A DNA stretch of 25,769 nt from CAZRIP01 sp964600165 (lineage in GTDB: Bacteria; Elusimicrobiota; Elusimicrobia; UBA1565; UBA9628). Of the stretch, positions 21,244-25,769 are shown piece by piece. The notes under the pieces were generated by a model. It made no database searches. It was given only the letters and a program-made list of their open reading frames with translations, and was not told the DNA's origin. Position 1 is the first letter of the stretch. Every line of letters begins with the position of its first letter. Made by a program: the position numbers and the translations under genes. The stretch is from positions 1 through 25,769 of the forward strand of contig CAZRIP010000048.1 in the NCBI GenBank assembly GCA_964600165.1, in the 5' to 3' direction.

Positions 21244-22002
21244 ATGAAAACCACGATCAAGCACATCGCGCTTCTGAGCGCCGCCGCCATCGTTTTGTCC
21301 GCCGCCGCGTGCGGCAAGAAGGAGAAGGCCGCCGAGCCCGCGGCGCAAGCGCCGGCCGCCGCGCCGGCCGCGCCGGCCGCGCCGGCCGCGACGGGCGAGA
21401 CGGCCGGGCCCGCCAAGACCAACTCCGACCAGCCCGAGACCCTCATGCACCCGGAGAAGGCCGCCGCGACCGCGCCCGAGACCTTCAAGGCCCGCTTCAC
21501 GACGACCAAAGGGGACTTCGTCGTCGAGGTCCATCGCTCCTGGGCGCCGAAGGGCGCGGACCGGTTCTTCAACTTGGTCAAGATCGGCTATTTCGACGAA
21601 GCCGCTTTCTTCCGGGTCATCGACGGCTTCATGGTCCAGTTCGGCATCAACGGCCATCCGGCGGTCAGCGCGAAGTGGCGGGACGCGGACATCCCGGACG
21701 ATCCCCCGGCCGGGCAATCCAATAAGCGCGGCTTCGTCACTTTCGCGACGGCGGGCCCGAACACCCGCACGACGCAGCTCTTCATCAACTTCGCGGACAA
21801 CTCTCGGCTCGACGCGTCGGGCTTCGTGCCGTTCGGGCAGGTCGTCTCCGGCATGGACGTCGTCGATTCCCTCTACAAGGTCGGCGAGGGCGCGCCGATG
21901 GGGCCTGGCCCCGATCAGGGGCGCATCCAAGCCGAAGGCAACATTTATTTGAAGGCGTCCTTCCCGCAGCTCGATTACGTCAAGACCGCTAAGGTAGAGT
22001 AG
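21244..22002 (+). CDS. Cyclophilin-type peptidyl-prolyl isomerase, probable lipoprotein
   Basis: This 252-residue protein has an N-terminal signal with a probable lipidation cysteine C23 (LSAAACGKK), then an Ala/Pro-rich linker to about residue 80. The cyclophilin domain includes FFRVIDGFMVQFG with the catalytic Arg, FATAGPNTRTTQLFIN, and GFVPFGQVVSGMDVVD. It belongs to the bacterial subtype with QFGINGHPAVSAKW in place of the QGGD loop. The human CypA Trp121 position is Arg, so cyclosporin binding is unlikely. It would speed prolyl isomerisation during folding of envelope proteins, tethered to a membrane. The 3' end overlaps the opposing lipoprotein gene by 14 bp. Confidence 0.9.
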   Translation: MKTTIKHIALLSAAAIVLSAAACGKKEKAAEPAAQAPAAAPAAPAAPAATGETAGPAKTNSDQPETLMHPEKAAATAPETFKARFTTTKGDFVVEVHRSWAPKGADRFFNLVKIGYFDEAAFFRVIDGFMVQFGINGHPAVSAKWRDADIPDDPPAGQSNKRGFVTFATAGPNTRTTQLFINFADNSRLDASGFVPFGQVVSGMDVVDSLYKVGEGAPMGPGPDQGRIQAEGNIYLKASFPQLDYVKTAKVE

Positions 22003-22657
22003 CGCAAGAGTCCGCCGAGAGGCGGTAGGTGGTGTGCTCGTGCAGGTACCACTGCAGGAAGCGGCATTGCGGCGCCGACATCGACGCCGGCGCGCGGAAC
22101 TCGTCGCCGTAGACGGGCGCCAGCCCCAACTCCGAGACGATGTAGTGGCCGAGCTCCCCGCGAGTCTCGTTATCCAAGCTCTGGTAGTAGCTCTCGGCCT
22201 CGGCGGGGTCGCTCAGGTAGAGGCTTTGCAGGCGCTCGACGAGGGTCGCGGCCGAAGGCTGGGGAGAGCGCTGCGTGATGACCGGCTCGGGCTTCTCCGG
22301 GCGGTCGCGGTCCTTGTAGCCCGTCGGCTCGACCAAGCTCCCCGTGGCGACGACCCTCACGTATCGGATCAGAGGGAACTGGCACTCGAACACGCACGTG
22401 ACGAACCGCTCGACCGTCACGTTCGTGAGCGTCGTCTCGAGCGCCTTGCCGCGCGCGCGCGCGGCGGCCCTTTGAGGGGAATCGCTGCCGAAAGGCCCGA
22501 TGCCGAAGACCCAGGTCGCCGACGTCTCGCCCGAGGCAAAGCCGGTGGGGACGGAGCCGCGCTCCCCGACCTTGGTCGAGTCGAGCGTCGAGCTCGTGCG
22601 GTAGTGCGCGCACGCGCTCAACGCCGCCGCGAGCAGGACCGCCGCCGCGCTTCTCAC
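21989..22657 (-). CDS. Lipoprotein, DUF6567/TRL-like
   Basis: This 222-residue protein starts at GTG 22657, overlapping the previous stop (GTGA). A clear lipobox LSAC places the modified cysteine at 16. Residues about 45-110 read TWVFGIGPFG, then RAAARARGKALE and IRYVRVVATGSLVEPTG. This pattern resembles small TRL/DUF6567 envelope lipoproteins in which a helix links two strands; the match is from memory and moderate. The C-terminal half (about 130-222) is helical with SADSCATLP at the end and no known motif. It is the last gene of the rhodanese-fpg operon. Confidence 0.68.
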   Translation of the reverse strand: MRSAAAVLLAAALSACAHYRTSSTLDSTKVGERGSVPTGFASGETSATWVFGIGPFGSDSPQRAAARARGKALETTLTNVTVERFVTCVFECQFPLIRYVRVVATGSLVEPTGYKDRDRPEKPEPVITQRSPQPSAATLVERLQSLYLSDPAEAESYYQSLDNETRGELGHYIVSELGLAPVYGDEFRAPASMSAPQCRFLQWYLHEHTTYRLSADSCATLP

Positions 22658-23268
22658 CTTGAAGCCGCGTTGAGGCGGCGCAGCGAGCCGGCGAAGGCGT
22701 CGAAGCTCGCCTTGCGCGTCTCGAAGTCCGAGCGCTCCGACCAGAATTTGAGCCCGAGGTCGCGCCCGCCGTCTCTCAGCACGACGAGCGCGCCTTTCCA
22801 CTCCAAGCTCTCGTAGGCGGGGGCCGGATTTTCCGGATCCGAGCGGCGCTTCCCCGCGTTCTTGGGCGGCGAATAGGTCCTTCCGCCGGAGATCTCGAAG
22901 CGCCGCGCGGCCGAGCCGTCGATCGACTCCTCCGTCTCCTCGAGGATCTTCGCGTCCGTCCCGTTGAACGCCCGGGCGACGGCCTCTCCGGACGCCTGGG
23001 CGGGCGGCAGGATCGAGACCGAGATCGTCGCGGGCTCGTCGGTCAGGACGAGGGCGTCTCCGGGTCCGGACCCGCCGACCGGCGAGACGCGCCAGCCGGG
23101 CGGCAGCGTCACCGAAAAACCCCTCGCCGAGTCGACGTAGGCTTGCGGCGGCAGTGGGCGCGGCCAGCGCGCGGCGGCCGCGAAAAATCCCGCCGACGCC
23201 GCGCACAGCGACGCGAGCGCGACGAAGACCCAGGCGGCCGCGCGCGGGCGTCGCGGAGAGCCGTTCAT
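22654..23268 (-). CDS. Membrane-anchored PsbP/DcrB-like protein
   Basis: This 204-residue protein starts at ATG 23268, overlapping the fpg stop by four bases. It has an N-terminal transmembrane or signal segment (AAAWVFVALASLCAASAGFFA), then the entry YVDSARGFSVTLPPGWRVSP (about 43-62) typical of PsbP/DcrB/Mog1-fold domains, and WSERSDFETRKASFDAFAGSL near the end. Proteins of this fold are often uncharacterised envelope proteins. No catalytic residues can be assigned. Its overlaps on both sides show it is transcribed with fpg and the lipoprotein. Confidence 0.65.
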   Translation of the reverse strand: MNGSPRRPRAAAWVFVALASLCAASAGFFAAAARWPRPLPPQAYVDSARGFSVTLPPGWRVSPVGGSGPGDALVLTDEPATISVSILPPAQASGEAVARAFNGTDAKILEETEESIDGSAARRFEISGGRTYSPPKNAGKRRSDPENPAPAYESLEWKGALVVLRDGGRDLGLKFWSERSDFETRKASFDAFAGSLRRLNAASR

Positions 23269-24044
23269 TTCTGGCAGAGGGGGCAATACATGCTCGTGCG
23301 GCCCGAGATCGGCTTCTTGGTCGCCCGCAGGGCGTGGCCGCAGCGCCCGACCTTGCGCCCGTAAACGGCGACCTTGTCCTGGAAGCCGCCCGGCCGGCCG
23401 AGCGGATCGAGATAAGCCGAGTCCTCGAGCGTGCTGCCGCCGAGGGCGACGCCGAGCGCGATCACGCGCTTGATCGCCGCGCAGAGACGATCGCAATCCG
23501 CGCGCGAGAGGCTGCGCGAGGCTCTTCCCGGACGGATGGACGCCTCGAAGAGCGCCTCGGTCGCGTAGATGTTGCCGAGGCCGGCGACGACGGCCTGGTC
23601 CATCAGCATGGCCTTGATCGGGGCGCGGCGCCCGCGCAGGGTCTTGAAAAGATAAGCCGCGTCGAATTCGTCGCCCAGCGGCTCCGGCCCGAACTCCGGC
23701 AGCGCGCAGCCGACGCGCCCGAAGCGCCGCGGGTCGTGGAAGCCGACGACCTTGCCCTCGACGCTCATCGAGAAGCGCAGATGCGGTCCCGTTCCGCCGA
23801 GAAAGATCCGCCCGGACATCCCGAGGTGCAGCGTCAGCTCCGTGCCGCCCGAGAGCGCGAGGATCAGGTACTTCCCGCGCCGCTTGACGCCCTCGACCGT
23901 CGCGCCGACGATCGAGTCGAGCAGGGCCTTGGGCGGCGGCCGGTAGAACGTCGGGCGGCCGAGCGTGTAGGAAGTGACCTTGAGCCCCTTGAGGTGCTCC
24001 TCGAGGACGCGGCGGACGGTCTCGACCTCGGGCAGCTCGGGCAA
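23265..24044 (-). CDS. mutM: Formamidopyrimidine-DNA glycosylase with altered zinc finger
   Basis: This 259-residue Fpg/MutM excises 8-oxoguanine and ring-opened purines and nicks the abasic site. The start is TTG at 24044: an in-frame stop lies two codons upstream, and the family requires MPELPEVET so that P2 becomes the catalytic N-terminus, followed by E3. K58 and N158 are also in place (RRGKYL, GLGNIY). The C-terminal finger is unusual. C235, C254 and C257 and the DNA-contacting R249 (SGRTSMYCP) are present, but the first zinc cysteine, expected three residues before C235, is V232. H237 in RCGHAL might substitute. It follows the rhodanese gene by three bases. Confidence 0.93.
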   Translation of the reverse strand: MPELPEVETVRRVLEEHLKGLKVTSYTLGRPTFYRPPPKALLDSIVGATVEGVKRRGKYLILALSGGTELTLHLGMSGRIFLGGTGPHLRFSMSVEGKVVGFHDPRRFGRVGCALPEFGPEPLGDEFDAAYLFKTLRGRRAPIKAMLMDQAVVAGLGNIYATEALFEASIRPGRASRSLSRADCDRLCAAIKRVIALGVALGGSTLEDSAYLDPLGRPGGFQDKVAVYGRKVGRCGHALRATKKPISGRTSMYCPLCQK

Positions 24045-24047
24045 GTT

Positions 24048-24365
24048 TCAGTAAGTCGGGACCGACGGGTCGATGCGCTCGGACCAGGCGGTGATGCCGC
24101 CCGCGAGATTGACCGCGTTGAAGCCCTGTTGATTGAGAAACGCGGTGGCGCGCGCCGAGCGGCCGCCCGAGTGGCAATGCACGACGATCGGCGTCTTCTT
24201 GTCGAGTTCGCCGAGGCGGTTGGGCAGCTGGCCGAGCGGGAGGAGCTTCGAGCCTGGGATTTTGGCGGTATCGTACTCGTCCTGCTCGCGCACGTCGAGC
24301 AGCAGGAACTTTTCCTTGGCGTCGAGCTTCTTCTTCAATTCTTCGACGGAGATCTGCGGGGTCAT
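24048..24365 (-). CDS. Rhodanese-like sulfurtransferase (GlpE/PspE type)
   Basis: This 105-residue single-domain rhodanese has no signal peptide. It has LLDVREQDEYDTAKIPGSKLLP (about 21-42, key D24, R26 and IPGS) and the active loop CHSGGRS at 64-70, with C64 expected to carry a persulfide. This Cys-x4-Arg-Ser loop is fully canonical, unlike that of the second rhodanese in the window. It transfers sulfane sulfur to an unknown acceptor. It leads a four-gene operon with fpg and two envelope proteins. Confidence 0.9.
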   Translation of the reverse strand: MTPQISVEELKKKLDAKEKFLLLDVREQDEYDTAKIPGSKLLPLGQLPNRLGELDKKTPIVVHCHSGGRSARATAFLNQQGFNAVNLAGGITAWSERIDPSVPTY

Positions 24366-24371
24366 GCACGA

Positions 24372-24377
24372 AGTATA
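24372..24377 (-). promoter_or_regulatory. -10 element (TATACT) of a probable leaderless promoter
   Basis: On the minus strand TATACT is followed by TCGTGC and then the ATG at 24365. It would drive the rhodanese-fpg operon. Confidence 0.6.
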
Positions 24378-24385
24378 CTATTTGC

Positions 24386-24391
24386 TAGAAT
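24386..24391 (+). promoter_or_regulatory. -10 element (TAGAAT) of a probable leaderless promoter
   Basis: TTTGC-TAGAAT ends six bases (CCTCGC) before the GTG at 24398. Only eight bp separate it from the opposing -10 element. Confidence 0.6.
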
Positions 24392-24397
24392 CCTCGC

Positions 24398-24742
24398 GTG
24401 AAGCTCGCCCGGTTCGCCGTCCTAGCCGCGCTGCTCGCCCAAACCGGCCTGCCCGTCGCTTTCGCGCAGGGCCTGGCCTGGGCGAAGATGGTGCGCTCGG
24501 GCCAAAGCGTGGTCCAGGCCGTCGAAGGCCGGCGCCCCTGCGATCTCTGCCTCAAGATCCGCGCCGCCAAGAGCGGCGGCGCGGTCACCGTCGCGCCGAG
24601 CCGGCTCGAGTGGCACGCCTCGGCCGCTCCCGTTCCGGCGCGCGTCGAGACCGCTTCCTCCGTCGAACGCTCGCCTTCCTTCGTCCTTTCCCCGGCTCCT
24701 TCCCCGTCCGATCCGCCGCCGCCTCGTTCTCTCCCGAGCTGA
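24398..24742 (+). CDS. Small exported Cys-X2-Cys protein of unknown function
   Basis: This 114-residue protein starts at GTG 24398 and has a signal peptide (LARFAVLAALLAQTGLPVAFA, ending near residue 23). A short conserved-looking core follows: LAWAKMVRSGQSVVQAVEG, then RRPCDLCLKIRAA with a CxxC at about 48-51. The tail is Ser/Pro-rich and low in complexity. I recall similar short exported proteins with a PCxLC motif near TonB receptors in other diderms but know no function. The paired cysteines and its place 44 bp before a TonB-dependent receptor suggest metal, perhaps copper, binding; this is inference. Confidence 0.6.
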   Translation: MKLARFAVLAALLAQTGLPVAFAQGLAWAKMVRSGQSVVQAVEGRRPCDLCLKIRAAKSGGAVTVAPSRLEWHASAAPVPARVETASSVERSPSFVLSPAPSPSDPPPPRSLPS

Positions 24743-24786
24743 CGCCGCCTCTCGTCGACTCGTCATTCATATAAAAGGAGAGAACC

Positions 24787-25769
24787 ATGACCCGTCTATT
24801 CGCTTTCGTCTTCCTGCTGCCACTCGTCGCTCCGGCGCGCGCGGATGAGCCGTCGGTGGCCATCCCCGAGATCACCGTGCTCGGCGACCGCATCGAGCAC
24901 AACCCCGCCGGCCGCGCCGTCGGCACCGTGGGGCGCGATCAGATCGGCACGCGCGAGGCCTTCAACCTGCGTGATCTGATGGAGACGACGCCCGGCGTCT
25001 CCTTCCATCAGTCGAACGGCCCGCGCGACGTCACGATCTCGATCCGAGGCTCGGGCGCGAAAGTCGCTTTCGGCATCAACAACATCAAGACCTACGAGGA
25101 CTGGTTCCCGACGACGCAGTCGGACGGGCTCTCGCGCACCGACATCAACGACCCGAACGCTTATGAGGGCATCGACATCATCCGCGGGCCGTCGTCGTCG
25201 CTCTACGACAACTACGCGCTCGGCGGCGTCGTGAACTTCCGCTCGCGCCGCGGCGCCGACATCGACGGCGTCGACGTCGGGAGCTCTTTCGGCAGCCACA
25301 AGTACTTCAATCAATACGTCCACGCGGGAGGCAAGTCGAAGGAGCTCGAGTACGCCTTCTTCGGCAGCGCGATCGGCTCGGACGGCTGGATCCAGCACTC
25401 GGACTTCCATACCTACACGCAGAACTTCACCGCCGTCTACACCCCGGATGATAAGCGCAAGGTGATCTTCAAGTTCCTCAACAACGACATCCGCGCCGAC
25501 GTGCCCAGCCGGCTGACGCTCGACCAGCTCCATCAGCGGCAGTTCCAGGAGGGGCTCACCAACGTCACCGGCGTCGGAAACGTGTCGGCCGGCCAGGCGG
25601 CGCAAGGCCGCCGCGATCGGCGCACGATCGTCGGCGCGCGCTACGAGTACCAAGCCACCGACGCGACGGGCTTGCGCTTCATGGGCGCCTACGACGTCAA
25701 GGACATCCATCAGACCTTCGGGACGATCAGCGATAACGTCGACCCGAACTTCCACCATTACGCCGACGT
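24787..25769 (+). CDS. TonB-dependent outer-membrane receptor, 3' truncated
   Basis: The frame runs open to the right edge (327 codons seen). AAAGGAGAG precedes the ATG at 24787. The signal peptide is MTRLFAFVFLLPLVAPARA, then comes a TonB-box-like PEITVLGDR (about 27-35). The plug domain follows (FNLRDLMETTPGVSFHQ, ISIRGSG, YEGIDIIRGPSSSLYDNYALGGVVNFRSR, cited as short pieces) and the first barrel strands. Such receptors import siderophores, cobalamin, metals or sugars using TonB energy. The substrate is not evident; the small Cys-X2-Cys protein just upstream hints at a metal. Family members run 650-800 residues, so about half is missing. Confidence 0.93.
   Translation, partial: MTRLFAFVFLLPLVAPARADEPSVAIPEITVLGDRIEHNPAGRAVGTVGRDQIGTREAFNLRDLMETTPGVSFHQSNGPRDVTISIRGSGAKVAFGINNIKTYEDWFPTTQSDGLSRTDINDPNAYEGIDIIRGPSSSLYDNYALGGVVNFRSRRGADIDGVDVGSSFGSHKYFNQYVHAGGKSKELEYAFFGSAIGSDGWIQHSDFHTYTQNFTAVYTPDDKRKVIFKFLNNDIRADVPSRLTLDQLHQRQFQEGLTNVTGVGNVSAGQAAQGRRDRRTIVGARYEYQATDATGLRFMGAYDVKDIHQTFGTISDNVDPNFHHYAD

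Noticed and set aside
21358..21390. A GC-rich tandem repeat (CCGCGCCGGCC-like units)
   Set aside because: It encodes the Ala/Pro linker of the lipoprotein cyclophilin; it is a coding low-complexity stretch, not a separate element.
24770..24775. TATAAA just before the TonB receptor as a promoter
   Set aside because: It runs straight into the AAAGGAG ribosome-binding site, so a transcript starting there would lose that site; it is more likely an AT-rich spacer in an operon.

Overview
This is a compact, high-GC bacterial chromosome segment (roughly two thirds G+C by eye) from a Gram-negative, diderm organism. It encodes outer-membrane barrels, an Omp85 protein with a POTRA domain, a TonB-dependent receptor, lipoproteins and many signal peptides. 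The phylum cannot be fixed from sequence alone. A type III glutamine synthetase, outer-membrane proteins carrying TPRs and the mix of genes would suit Elusimicrobiota or a similar deep-branching diderm lineage, but this is a guess. I see no phage, IS, CRISPR, tRNA or rRNA.

Layout. 1-971: 3' end of a TPR/outer-membrane-barrel gene, facing a GH18-type glycosidase (943-1944). 2040-3603: three overlapping genes, namely a chlorite dismutase/HemQ-family protein, a small GIY-YIG-like protein and a DUF420 (CtaM/YozB-type) membrane protein, suggesting haem or oxidase maturation. 3618-7318: two tandem DUF922 putative secreted zinc proteases, a stand-alone FMN-binding glutamate-synthase-like protein and a periplasmic cytochrome c. 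7284-9334: a secreted zinc phospholipase C/P1-nuclease-like protein and a pair of A-type Fe-S carriers. 9399-12566: a secreted helical protein of unknown role, divergent from type III glutamine synthetase (glnN), which ends in a strong terminator. 12691-14729: an MFS transporter, a small unknown gene and a single-domain response regulator. 14726-16480: a TPR-POTRA-Omp85 barrel. 16567-18150: Mrp Fe-S carrier and peroxiredoxin. 18265-19708: MaoC-like hotdog protein, secreted glutathione peroxidase, rhodanese. 19710-22002: TPR protein, RDD membrane protein, lipoprotein cyclophilin. 21989-24365: a four-gene minus-strand operon of rhodanese, fpg, a PsbP/DcrB-like protein and a lipoprotein. 24398-end: a small Cys-X2-Cys exported protein followed by a TonB-dependent receptor cut by the window edge. 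No gene-free stretch exceeds 300 bases; the longest, 10173-10367, holds the glnN promoter region.

The most notable signal is regulatory. At least 13 genes on both strands have a TANNNT (-10-like) hexamer ending exactly six bases before the start codon, with no Shine-Dalgarno sequence between. This is the geometry of leaderless transcription. Genes without that geometry mostly have a clear Shine-Dalgarno sequence or overlap an upstream gene. The same genome squeezes divergent promoters into 32-35 bp. It also overlaps nearly every convergent gene pair at the 3' ends, twice with both stop codons sharing a CTAG. Two copies of a REP-like palindrome follow the only two clear terminators.
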